Source: Oxalobacteraceae bacterium
GTDB lineage: Bacteria; Pseudomonadota; Gammaproteobacteria; Burkholderiales; Burkholderiaceae_D
NCBI GenBank assembly: GCA_013284265.1
Contig: JABTBR010000028.1
Coordinates: 1-64,000, forward strand
Reading direction: 5' to 3'
Length of the DNA stretch: 64,000 nucleotides
Part shown: one piece after another, positions 1-7,529 of the stretch
How positions within the stretch are numbered: position 1 is the stretch's first letter
Layout: every line of letters starts with the position of its first letter
The notes under the pieces: model-generated
Seen by the model: the letters and a program-made list of their open reading frames with translations, nothing else
What the model was told of the DNA's origin: nothing
Database searches by the model: none
Position numbers and translations under genes: made by a program

Positions 1-11
1 ATGATTGGCTG

Positions 12-485
12 ATGGCAGAATTTTACCGGCTCACGCAGGTAGCGGCGAGGTTTTTAGAGGTCGCCTTAAGCCAAGCACTTCTGCAGGTGCAGACCCCGCC
101 GCGTCCAGACACAGGCTGGATAAACGCAATTCGCAAGGCACTGGGCATGACCACGCGCCAACTAGCCGAGCGAATGGGTGTGGCACAAAGTACGGTCGTG
201 GCGCTGGAGCAGTCCGAAGCAGACGACAAAATCAACTTGCAGAGTTTGCTACGCGCTGCCGAAGCGCTCGATTGCGAGCTAAGGTATGCGCTAGTGCCAC
301 GCCAGAGCTTGGAAGCCAAGGTTGAGCAACAGGCCGAGTATGTGGCGCGCAAAGCGGTCAATCGCGTGACCCACACTATGCGCTTAGAAGCACAGGAGCC
401 GACGGCCAACTACACACTGAAGGTAATCGAACGGGAAAAAGATAAAGTACTGCAAGGGCGCTGGGGAACGCTATGGGAGAGCTAA
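12..485 (+). CDS. Mobile mystery protein A (Xre-type HTH regulator)
   Basis: This 157-residue protein carries a helix-turn-helix of the Xre type at about residues 38-70 (TTRQLAERMGVAQSTVVALE), followed by AAEALDCELRYALVPR and a basic tail. That arrangement is the hallmark of the mobile mystery protein A family. Members are small DNA-binding proteins normally encoded just upstream of, and overlapping, a Fic/DOC-domain protein (mobile mystery protein B) in mobile, toxin-antitoxin-like modules. The ATG at 12 has no clear ribosome binding site, so the start is provisional. The expected overlapping partner begins at 473 but is broken. Role as repressor or antitoxin is inferred from the family, not shown here. 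Confidence 0.8.
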   Translation: MAEFYRLTQVAARFLEVALSQALLQVQTPPRPDTGWINAIRKALGMTTRQLAERMGVAQSTVVALEQSEADDKINLQSLLRAAEALDCELRYALVPRQSLEAKVEQQAEYVARKAVNRVTHTMRLEAQEPTANYTLKVIEREKDKVLQGRWGTLWES

Positions 486-595
486 ACGCGCCAAATACTC
501 TGGAATTGCGGAAACCGGAGAGCTCATGCGGGCCTGCGGAGCATGAGCATCTAGATGTCCAGTCCCGTCTGTTCGTAAACACGTTTTACAAATAG
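473..595 (+). pseudogene. Remnant of overlapping partner (possible mobile mystery protein B / Fic start)
   Basis: An ATG at 473 lies 13 bases inside the 3' end of the mobile mystery protein A gene, exactly where the Fic partner normally starts. It reads MGELNAP and then about 33 residues without recognisable Fic sequence before TAG at 593. No HPFxxGNGR Fic motif occurs anywhere nearby. The reading frame therefore looks like the first codons of the partner joined to unrelated DNA. Assignment rests on position only. Confidence 0.3.
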
Positions 596-655
596 CTCGG
601 GCTTCTGGCGTTGCCATTCTTTGAACGCCTGGATGCACGGAACGAAACCGCTAGA
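551..655 (-). pseudogene. C-terminal scrap of an IS481-like transposase
   Basis: Read on the minus strand, an open stretch between stop codons gives about 34 residues including QAFKEWQRQKPELFVKRVY followed by EQTGLDI and TAG. The pattern W-x4-PELF-x-K-x2-Y-x3-G-x-D resembles the C-terminal end of IS481-type integrase-core transposases, as I remember that family. No DDE catalytic region, upstream coding sequence or terminal inverted repeat is present. It sits exactly between the broken mobile mystery pair and the patatin/primase-like cassette, so it marks a recombination junction. A protein search of these residues against IS481 transposases would settle it. Confidence 0.4.
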
Positions 656-1364
656 TTAATTCAGCAACCAAAGTAGGGGGGCCGCCATACCCAGGCCTTG
701 ATGAAATTCTTAATGCACTTCTTCCTTCAATCAACTGATGAGCAATCCATGAGCGGTCAACAATCGGGGCAAATAAAAGAATTCTCCCCATAAACTCAAA
801 GAATTTTTCACTTGCCAGAAGCGACGAACCATAGAAATGATAGGATTTCCCAGATCGCAAGATGTAGCCCTTCAAGTCTAAAATTTTTATAATTTCAACA
901 ATCAAGCTCAAATTACTCAAGGACTCTTTGCAATGGAAATCTATCTGCGGAATGTGGCGAGATATTCCATCAAAACATTTAACATGCGAGGAAATTGCTA
1001 TCAATTTATTTGGTGCCAACGCCCCAAAAAAACTTTCCAAGAGAGTACTGCTTATGTCATTTCTTTCAATTTCAATCAAATCAGAATTGGACTTATTATG
1101 ATACGTGCTTGATTTCAATATTCCGAATGGAATATTTTTTAAATCAACAGCAGCCAACATCACGCTATCCCAAAATGGCATTATCGAGTCTTTTCGAATT
1201 TCCGAACTTCGCTCCAGAACCAGATCATCGTTCTCATCCAACTCTCCTCGATCCTGGATTAAAGGAGCGAGAGGAGGCGAGAAAATACTAATCGATTTTA
1301 TGGCGGAATTCTTCTCCACGATTTCATTGACGACGTCTGCTGCTGTCATTTTTCTCACCATCAT
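651..1364 (-). CDS. Primase 1D-like (archaeo-eukaryotic primase fold) protein, partner of patatin
   Basis: The 237-residue product has the order of motifs seen in archaeo-eukaryotic primase (AEP) relatives. A hydrophobic strand ends in IDFH (141-144), at the place of the DxD/DxE motif. SGKSYHFYG (171-179) matches the SxxH motif II, and SWIAHQLIEG then ALRIS (205-221) sits in the motif III region. The C-terminus keeps the PP-x-LVAE pattern of the family. The second acidic residue of motif I is absent, so polymerase activity is doubtful and a nucleotide- or nucleic-acid-sensing role is possible. The start codon overlaps the patatin stop (ATGA at 1361-1364), implying translational coupling. Codon and base use are AT-rich compared with the flanking chromosome, suggesting acquisition by transfer. 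Confidence 0.6.
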   Translation of the reverse strand: MMVRKMTAADVVNEIVEKNSAIKSISIFSPPLAPLIQDRGELDENDDLVLERSSEIRKDSIMPFWDSVMLAAVDLKNIPFGILKSSTYHNKSNSDLIEIERNDISSTLLESFFGALAPNKLIAISSHVKCFDGISRHIPQIDFHCKESLSNLSLIVEIIKILDLKGYILRSGKSYHFYGSSLLASEKFFEFMGRILLFAPIVDRSWIAHQLIEGRSALRISSRPGYGGPPTLVAELI

Positions 1365-3274
1365 TTTTTCAAATCCTCAATTGTATGCATCGTTCCTTCG
1401 ATATGTCGAAATGAGTTGTAATCAAAATCACCGTACCTATCATCTACTGGCATTTCTCTACCGGTCACTCGCAAATTTTTAAACTCATAAACTTTTGCCG
1501 GCAACGGGTGATTTACATTCTCCACAACAACACACGGCAATCTATCAATTCCGTTGAGACGAGAAAACATCGCTCGTGTAGTACCTTCAATTAATATATA
1601 CTCATCGCCAACCTTCTCAACGACCGGCGGAGTAATTATTGATGAGCCCGACTCAAACTCAATCATTGCAGGCCCAAAAGGCTCCAATCCAGCTTGCTTA
1701 AAAAGTTTATATAACAAATTTATGTTCAACAATTTGAATTCCCTAGCATAAGCGGAAAGGGAGCCCAGCTTATCTAAGGGAATACGATCAAACCGCATCT
1801 CAACATTTGAGCCCCTATATTGAGAAACGTGTCTAAGTTTATCAAAAACTAAATTTTCAGATATAGAAGAAATTTTTATTTTATTACTCTCAGCGGAACC
1901 ATTGAATTTACTCGATAAATTCTCATGCAATAACGATATAACCGCTCCATCTAAAGGAGAGGAATAATACATTGCCGCAATATTTTTCACTTTTTCAACG
2001 TCGGTGATTTTAACATATGCTGTAGCAGAATGCGCATCACTTCCGTCAAATATATAAATTGCACGCGGCATATCCTTTGTTTCTTGAACCTCGCACCCTA
2101 GCGCTCGCAGCAGAGTTCGCTGATATACGTCGTTCCTTTTGGGATTTTCATTTAAAGGATTTAAGAGAACCGATATCCGTTTCCCCAAAAAACGCAGATA
2201 TAACAAAGTAGGGAATATAGAATATACGAATTTCGTATCTTCCTCACATATAACTAGGTCGACTGTATCCATTGCGCAGCGTGTGAGTTCTGAGCTTAAC
2301 GCATCGTCGTCATATATAGCGTTCGACTGCGTAAAGCTTTCTCTAATATGTTTTTTCTCGGATGTGAAAAAATATTCAGCAGCGACTTCACCATTTTTAA
2401 CTAAAGTCTTAATAGTTTCTTGGTTGATTTGCTTGAAGTCAGTAGCTCTGACGTTACCCGTCGGTATCTCTATCAGAGATATGTTTTTCTGCAATGACAA
2501 CTGAAGTTGCTCACCTCCATCGACAACAGTATTTACTAACTTCCTTAATGGATGATGCGTTTCTGCCTCTTCGTCCTTATCGGCCTTAAGCGTAAAAGCC
2601 AACGCTCTACTAGCAATAGGCCGCTCATAGCTATCCGATTGCGAGAAAATAAATGCCGGCAAATTTGATAAAACTCCACCATCATAATATCTATCCATAG
2701 ATGGTTGGAAAAAAGCAGGTATTGCGCAGGAAGCGCGAACTGCTGAGGCAACCGACTCATGAGGAGTCTTGCGGCTATCCCAAATTTTCACTCTGCGAGT
2801 TTTTATATCAGTTGCAACTACCGACAATGGGATCGGTAGATCTTGAAATAAAACAGGGCGATCCTCTCTAAAATTAAGGAGTATTTTTAATTTTTCCTCC
2901 ACCCATTTTTCTATTCCAGCGCTTGAGTACAAACCCTCATAAAGATATATTTGAGCAGCATTATATAAATTCTCCCCAAAAATCGCGGCTAATTTATGAA
3001 TTTTTCTTCGAAAAATCCCACCTTTTTTTTCCGAAGGAAGTAGAAGAGTGGAAAAATCCAACTGCATCAATACAGCCTCCAGCTCCGTTGGGCTAGCTCC
3101 CGTCGCTATAAAACTCGCCATGATTGAGCCGGCCGACGCTCCTGCCACCTCAACAAAAGTCACACCGCGCTCAATGGCCACTTTGTATGCACCTAAGAAT
3201 GCTGCGGCGCGACACCCGCCTCCCTGAAATACCCCAAGACAAGACTGGAAATATTGAGTTTTATTGTTGCTCAT
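1361..3274 (-). CDS. Patatin-like phospholipase fused to a ParB/Srx-like domain
   Basis: This 637-residue protein begins with a patatin lipase domain: oxyanion loop GGGCRAAAF (18-26), nucleophile elbow GASAG with Ser47, and DGG with Asp198, so the catalytic dyad is intact. Residues about 330-430 look like a separate alpha/beta domain (DLVICEED, YLRFLGKRISVLLNP) that I cannot name. The last ~95 residues contain ITPPVVEKVGDEYILIEG then TTR, and a hydrophobic strand CVVVENV. That resembles the ParB/sulfiredoxin-like N-domain with its GxxR motif (Gly564-Arg567). The family acts on membrane lipids; patatins are frequent effectors of phage-defence systems. The gene is AT-rich, transcribed towards the primase-like gene with a 4-base overlap. 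No CD-NTase or other known sensor lies beside it. Confidence 0.75.
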   Translation of the reverse strand: MSNNKTQYFQSCLGVFQGGGCRAAAFLGAYKVAIERGVTFVEVAGASAGSIMASFIATGASPTELEAVLMQLDFSTLLLPSEKKGGIFRRKIHKLAAIFGENLYNAAQIYLYEGLYSSAGIEKWVEEKLKILLNFREDRPVLFQDLPIPLSVVATDIKTRRVKIWDSRKTPHESVASAVRASCAIPAFFQPSMDRYYDGGVLSNLPAFIFSQSDSYERPIASRALAFTLKADKDEEAETHHPLRKLVNTVVDGGEQLQLSLQKNISLIEIPTGNVRATDFKQINQETIKTLVKNGEVAAEYFFTSEKKHIRESFTQSNAIYDDDALSSELTRCAMDTVDLVICEEDTKFVYSIFPTLLYLRFLGKRISVLLNPLNENPKRNDVYQRTLLRALGCEVQETKDMPRAIYIFDGSDAHSATAYVKITDVEKVKNIAAMYYSSPLDGAVISLLHENLSSKFNGSAESNKIKISSISENLVFDKLRHVSQYRGSNVEMRFDRIPLDKLGSLSAYAREFKLLNINLLYKLFKQAGLEPFGPAMIEFESGSSIITPPVVEKVGDEYILIEGTTRAMFSRLNGIDRLPCVVVENVNHPLPAKVYEFKNLRVTGREMPVDDRYGDFDYNSFRHIEGTMHTIEDLKK

Positions 3275-3707
3275 TTTTATTTTCTATTAAATTTTAATTT
3301 AAGAAATTTGTATACATAAAATAGCGACAGTAGATGAAATTACGACCCTGTTTTTCATTATTTCCTAAGGGCCGCGATATTGCTTGCGCCGAGTACATCT
3401 TGCGCACCCTCATACTGTATCCTGATCTGCTCCTTTGGTGTCGATCGGCCGCGTCATCGTCAGCGTTACCGCATCATTCGCGGACGACAATCCCGAGCAC
3501 GCTCACATCGCCAACGCGATTGAAGTCCGCTTGGTCATCAGTATCTGTTGCCTCGCTACATGCACCTCTGAAGTCGGAATTAAAGGACTGAATTTTCCAG
3601 ACGTATGGACTACCCTGAAGCTTGTGCGCAACTCATCGCGCGCCGCGCTGGCTTGTGGATTACCCGCCACCGGCGCCCTTTCTCAAACTGCAAAGGAAGG
3701 AAATCAC
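3275..3707. other. Intergenic boundary of the accessory cassette, no gene recognised
   Basis: The first ~65 bases (3275-3340) are very AT-rich and must contain the promoter and leader of the minus-strand patatin gene. They include GTATAC at 3311-3316 but no confident -35/-10 pair. From about 3350 the composition returns to GC-rich. Short open frames here show no recognisable protein sequence; the one that runs into the cupin gene appears to be an artefact of its upstream region. Confidence 0.5.
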
Positions 3708-4142
3708 ATGCCAGATCAAGCCACTCCCAGTTCCCGCAGCGCCATCGTCCTCGGCCCCGGTGAAGGACGGCCAGGGCCGATGGGCCGCATCGGCGCCGTG
3801 TTCAAGGCTGACCGCGAGGAAACCGCCGGCCGCTATTCCATTTCGGAGTGGTGGCTGGAGCCGAACACGCAGGGGCCGGGCACGCACTCGCATCCCGAGG
3901 ATGATATTTTTTATGTGATCGAGGGAGTCATGAGCGTGCTGGTCGGCGAGCAATGGACCGATGCCGGCGTGGGGAGCTTTGTGCTGGTGCCGGGCGGTAT
4001 GCCGCACGATTTTGAGAACCGCGGCACGGTGCGCGCCGCGATTTTGAATTTTTCGGTGCCGGGCAATTTTGAAAACGATATGCCGGCGATTGCCGAGTGG
4101 TATGAAAAATATCCGGCAAAGGATGTGCTGCCCTTGGTTTAG
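3708..4142 (+). CDS. Cupin domain-containing protein
   Basis: This 144-residue single-domain cupin shows both conserved motifs: the first is GTHSHPEDDIFYVIEG (histidine pair and glutamate that bind a metal), the second is VPGGMPHDFENRG. The start at 3708 is chosen because AAGGAAGG lies at the correct distance upstream. The open frame extends further 5' but without family similarity. Small cupins of this type are dioxygenase-like or ligand-binding proteins; the substrate cannot be told. It stands alone between the accessory cassette and a palindromic repeat. Confidence 0.85.
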   Translation: MPDQATPSSRSAIVLGPGEGRPGPMGRIGAVFKADREETAGRYSISEWWLEPNTQGPGTHSHPEDDIFYVIEGVMSVLVGEQWTDAGVGSFVLVPGGMPHDFENRGTVRAAILNFSVPGNFENDMPAIAEWYEKYPAKDVLPLV

Positions 4143-4174
4143 GAACGCGTAGCTGGCGGGCCGCCGGCGCGCTT

Positions 4175-4239
4175 AAAACCCACGGCGTAACCCTGGGGTC
4201 TGACCCGGCGGGTCAGACCCCGGCTCTTTGCCGTGGGTT
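4175..4239. repeat. Palindromic intergenic repeat, copy 1
   Basis: The outer arms AACCCACGGC and GCCGTGGGTT enclose a GTAACCCT segment and a long inner hairpin GGGGTCTGACCC-ggc-GGGTCAGACCCC. The element lies between convergent genes (cupin and SAM hydrolase), where it could act as a bidirectional terminator. It is the simplest, most complete copy of the family found in this window. Confidence 0.85.
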
Positions 4240-4292
4240 CTAAAAACGCGTTGTGGCATGTTGACGTTTACAACATGCCACTCCAATCCAAC

Positions 4293-5219
4293 TTACTTCG
4301 CCGCCTTGCCCACCTTGCTAATTTCCACTTCCCAATCCACACCCGATTCAATCTTGTGGTGAGCGGCGAAATTACCCTGGCTGTCAGCCACGGCCACATC
4401 CAGAAGACTGTTCAGATACACCAGCGGCTGCCCCTTTGCCACACCACCGAAGGTATGCTCGAACGGCGCCACAATCTTGCTGACCTGCTTGCCCTTGTGC
4501 AGGAAACGTATCTGCACCTTGTCGTGCTCGGCGATCTGCAACTCATTGAACAGCGCCTTCGGAATATTCGTCCACACATTGCCGTACTTGATATCGAGCA
4601 CGGGAATAATGCCGCGTACCGTATTGCCGCTGCGTACAGCCTTCTGGTAAGCGATCTTCACCACCGATTCCTTCGGCAGCATCGGCCCCACCTGCTCATA
4701 CTTGATCGCGCCGGAAGCGAGGCGCGCGCCGACGTAAGCGTACACATCGCGGCCATGGAAGGTATAGGACTCGCCCGATCCGGCCAGGCGATTGACGTTC
4801 TCGTCGATCTCGCGCAACTCTTCCACCCCGTCGCGCTCGGCGATCAGGGTGAACAGGCCATTGTCGGGACCGACGAAATAACGCCCGCCCTTGGTTTTGA
4901 GCACTACCGACTTGCGGCTGGTGCCCACGCCAGGATCGACCACCGAGACGAACACGCTGCCCTGCGGCCAGTAATTGGCGGTCTGGTACAGACGGTAAGC
5001 GCCCAGCCAGATGTCGTAGTCGGGAATCTGGTGGGTCAGGTCGGAAATATGCAGCGTGGGATCGACGCCATAGGCCACGCCATGCATGGCCGAGACGGCG
5101 CCATCGGCGGTACCGAAGTCGGTCAACAAGACCAGCGCCGAGCCGGCCTGGGCCGAGGCTATGGTGATGGCGGAAAAGCAGGCCAGCGCCAGCAAACGTG
5201 AAAGACGCGTCAATTTCAT
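4293..5219 (-). CDS. SAM hydrolase / SAM hydroxide adenosyltransferase family protein, exported
   Basis: The 308-residue protein belongs to the family of S-adenosylmethionine hydrolases related to fluorinase and chlorinase (DUF62). It shows LLTDFGTADG near the N-terminus, VDPGVGTSRK, VGPDNGLF and YTFHGRDVYA, the conserved substrate-binding segments. Characterised members split SAM to adenosine and methionine using an activated water. Unusually, residues 1-25 form a clear Sec signal peptide ending in ASAQA, so this copy should act outside the cytoplasm. A periplasmic SAM-cleaving role is puzzling and the true substrate may differ. The next upstream gene on the strand is a TonB receptor remnant. 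Confidence 0.85.
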   Translation of the reverse strand: MKLTRLSRLLALACFSAITIASAQAGSALVLLTDFGTADGAVSAMHGVAYGVDPTLHISDLTHQIPDYDIWLGAYRLYQTANYWPQGSVFVSVVDPGVGTSRKSVVLKTKGGRYFVGPDNGLFTLIAERDGVEELREIDENVNRLAGSGESYTFHGRDVYAYVGARLASGAIKYEQVGPMLPKESVVKIAYQKAVRSGNTVRGIIPVLDIKYGNVWTNIPKALFNELQIAEHDKVQIRFLHKGKQVSKIVAPFEHTFGGVAKGQPLVYLNSLLDVAVADSQGNFAAHHKIESGVDWEVEISKVGKAAK

Positions 5220-5253
5220 AAAAAACCTTTACTCAACATAGTGGGGCCGCCGC

Positions 5254-5795
5254 TTAAAAAGTATAGCTGAGCTTGCCGTAGAAATAGGCGCCGTTGACGC
5301 CGATCGGATTGATGAAGTTATACGGCAGCGCACCGCCATAGGTGGCGCCATTGGTCTGGCGCACGCGGTCCGGGTAACGGTCCAGGATGTTGTTGCCACC
5401 CACCAGCAGAGTCAGCTGCTTGCTCAGCTTGAGCTGCCCTTCCAGGTCCAGCGACCACACGGCGCTGAAGCGCTGGGCGTGTATGCCATCGATCAGCGGC
5501 GCCTCTTCATCATAGGAAAAATCTTCCAGCTTGCCGAAGCGGGTGGCGCGCGCTGGCGTCCCAGCGCCAGTCGCCCTGGTCGATCCGCAAGCCGGCGACG
5601 ATGGACAGGTCGGTCTTGTCGCCCTTGGTGACGGGACGGTAGCCATTCGGATACAGCGCCGGCACATTCGAGGGATCGCCCGGATAGCGGAAGTAGGCGC
5701 TGCCGTCCGATTCGCGCCGGTTCAGCGTGGCGAAGGAACCGGGGAAGGATGGTGCAGGCTGTTGGACAAGGGAATCTCCGCGTGAATAGTTATGC
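5254..5795 (-). pseudogene. Decayed TonB-dependent receptor, C-terminal part
   Basis: The 3' frame ends in the outer-membrane barrel signature YGKLSYTF preceded by LTLLVGGNNILDRYPDRV, typical of the last strands of a TonB-dependent receptor. Just upstream, a different frame reads GSFATLNRRESDGSAYFRYP and continues to LRIDQGDWRWDAS, another barrel portion. The two are joined out of frame near 5550 with many expected residues missing between them, indicating an internal deletion plus frameshift. The plug domain and signal peptide are absent. Only ~170 of the usual 700-900 residues remain. Confidence 0.75.
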
Positions 5796-5840
5796 CGCCT
5801 CGCGGGCGGATTTGAATCTTATCTGCAATAAAACTTGTAG

Positions 5841-5853
5841 AATAACGATTATT
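5841..5853. promoter_or_regulatory. Fur-like inverted repeat
   Basis: AATAA-CGA-TTATT is a perfect 5-base inverted repeat in an AT-rich patch upstream of the decayed TonB receptor (minus strand) and of the solute-binding protein (plus strand). It loosely resembles half of a Fur box. A palindrome this short may be chance. Confidence 0.25.
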
Positions 5854-5941
5854 TACGGATAAGCTTATGTGCGGCCCAGCCTTCCGCCAGCCCAGTTTAT
5901 CCACACCAGACCATTCCAGTTTCATTTTTCAAAGGCACAGC

Positions 5942-6703
5942 ATGCGTGCGCGCCATGTTTTTCTTTCAGCGGCGCTGGTCCTGTTTTCCACTGCCGTGCC
6001 GGCCTGCACGCTCAAAATGGCGCTAGAGCAATGGCCGCCCTATGTCTACAGCCATCCCAAGACCGGCCCCACCGGCATCGACCTGGAACTGGCACGCGCC
6101 ATCCTCAAGGAAGCCGGCTGCACCCTGAGCGTGCTGCCCGAACTGCCCACCGCCAGACGCGCGCTGATGTTCCGCCAGGGCGAGCTCGACCTGCTGCTGG
6201 CCGCCTCCGAAACCAAGGAACGGCGCGGCTTCGCCCGCTTCAGCCTGGCCTACCGCCAGGAAATGGTGGGCATTTTCGCCACCTCGGCGCGGCTACCCAA
6301 GTTACGCCAGATCAACAGCTTCGAGGCCATCGGGCGCCAGAAGCTGAACCTGCTGGTGCCCAAGGTGGGCTGGTATGGCCCCGACTACGCGCGCGCCCAG
6401 CCGGCGCTGGAACAGGAGGGCCGCCTCAGCACCTTCGGCAATTTCCAGCAAGGCTTACGCATGCTCGACGCCGGCCGCGCCGACCTGATCATGGGCGACA
6501 CCCTGGCGGTGCGCTACGAGGCGCGCAAACAGGGCGTACGCATCGCCGCCCTGCCCTTCGTGCCGCTGCGCGCGCCGGTGCACCTGATGCTCAATGCGCT
6601 CAGCACCACCCAGGCCGACCTGGACGCCATCAACGCCGCCATCGTGCGCCTGGAGCAGCGTGGCGTGCTCGAAGAGCTGCGCGCCAAACACGACCAGCAC
6701 TAG
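5942..6703 (+). CDS. Periplasmic solute-binding protein, family 3
   Basis: A 253-residue exported protein whose signal peptide (1-21, ending VPA before CTLKM) precedes a two-lobed family-3 binding fold. Conserved pieces include TGIDLELARAILKEAG and a DLLLAASETKERRGFARFS segment. Family members bind polar amino acids or related solutes for an ABC importer or act as sensors. No permease or ATPase is adjacent, so it is an orphan. The ATG at 5942 follows AAAGG at 5931-5935; an upstream in-frame ATG at 5867 is rejected because it would bury the signal peptide. Confidence 0.85.
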   Translation: MRARHVFLSAALVLFSTAVPACTLKMALEQWPPYVYSHPKTGPTGIDLELARAILKEAGCTLSVLPELPTARRALMFRQGELDLLLAASETKERRGFARFSLAYRQEMVGIFATSARLPKLRQINSFEAIGRQKLNLLVPKVGWYGPDYARAQPALEQEGRLSTFGNFQQGLRMLDAGRADLIMGDTLAVRYEARKQGVRIAALPFVPLRAPVHLMLNALSTTQADLDAINAAIVRLEQRGVLEELRAKHDQH

Positions 6704-6849
6704 CGCTTTTCATGTCTTTTTGCAAATGCATTTTTCTGTTTGCAAAAAAACCACGATAGAAAAACAAAATGACGTAATGACAATAAGCGAAGGTATGATC
6801 TGGCTCTGCCAGCAACAATCCTTCTCCATTTTTGTCCGAGGTATTCGTC

Positions 6850-7431
6850 ATGCCAAAATTTGCTCCCGCGCTGCTGTGCGCGGCTGCGCTAGTCAGCGCG
6901 CCTGCCTTTGCCGTCACCAATCTGGTCCAGAATGGCGGTTTCGAATCCGGTTTCGACCATTGGATTTCCAGCGGCGATCCGGCCGGGCAATATGTCGGCC
7001 ACGATTACACCGGCGACCCGGACCTGATCAACAATGTGTTCACCGAAACCGCCTATGCAGACCTGGGCTTTATCGGCCAGCAGCTGGACACCACCGCCGG
7101 CGCGCGCTACATCCTGCAATTCGACCTGCAAATCCAGGGCGATGCCAACCTCGCACCCGACACCCATTCGGTCGTGACCTTCAATGGCACGTATTACTTT
7201 GGCCAAACCGACCTCGTCCACGGCTGGACCCACTACACGCTGACCGGCCTGACCACCAACAGCAGCTCCACCTGGCTGCAATTCGGCAACCGCAATTACG
7301 CCGACTACACCCAGCTCGATAATGTCTCGCTGGTGATGAGCTCGATTCCCGAACCATCGTCGGCGCTGATGCTCGCGCTCGGCCTGGGCCTGCTGGGCTT
7401 TGTGCGCAGCAAGCGCGCGCGTCCGTTCTAA
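6850..7431 (+). CDS. PEP-CTERM sorted exported protein with carbohydrate-binding-like domain
   Basis: This 193-residue protein has a signal peptide (1-20, ending APAFA) and a beta-sandwich core starting NLVQNGGFESGFDHW, reminiscent of CBM4/9-like domains. It ends in the PEP-CTERM sorting tail: IPEPSSALML, a hydrophobic helix, then the basic end RSKRARPF. Such tails are processed by exosortase during export linked to extracellular polysaccharide. GAGGT precedes the ATG at 6850. The exosortase is not in this window. The binding target is unknown. Confidence 0.9.
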   Translation: MPKFAPALLCAAALVSAPAFAVTNLVQNGGFESGFDHWISSGDPAGQYVGHDYTGDPDLINNVFTETAYADLGFIGQQLDTTAGARYILQFDLQIQGDANLAPDTHSVVTFNGTYYFGQTDLVHGWTHYTLTGLTTNSSSTWLQFGNRNYADYTQLDNVSLVMSSIPEPSSALMLALGLGLLGFVRSKRARPF

Positions 7432-7453
7432 AGCGTTTTCCTTGCTTCGCCCC

Positions 7454-7471
7454 TGCCGTCGGCTGACGGCA
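7454..7471 (+). terminator. Hairpin after the PEP-CTERM gene
   Basis: TGCCGTC-ggct-GACGGCA is a perfect 7-base stem with a 4-base loop, 23 bases after the PEP-CTERM stop codon. It lacks a T run, so it is a weak or Rho-assisted terminator at best. Confidence 0.35.
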
Positions 7472-7529
7472 ATCATTCCACCCTGGCGCGCGTGCCCCTG
7501 CACGCCGCCCGCTGCTATCAGGAGCCATC

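Noticed and set aside
651..3274. CBASS system with patatin effector
   Set aside because: The partner shows primase-like motifs, not the GS-x-D-x-D polymerase-beta motif of CD-NTases; no Cap2/Cap3 genes.
3435..3707. Long N-terminal extension of the cupin protein
   Set aside because: No similarity or ribosome binding site; a strong AAGGAAGG lies at the internal ATG 3708.
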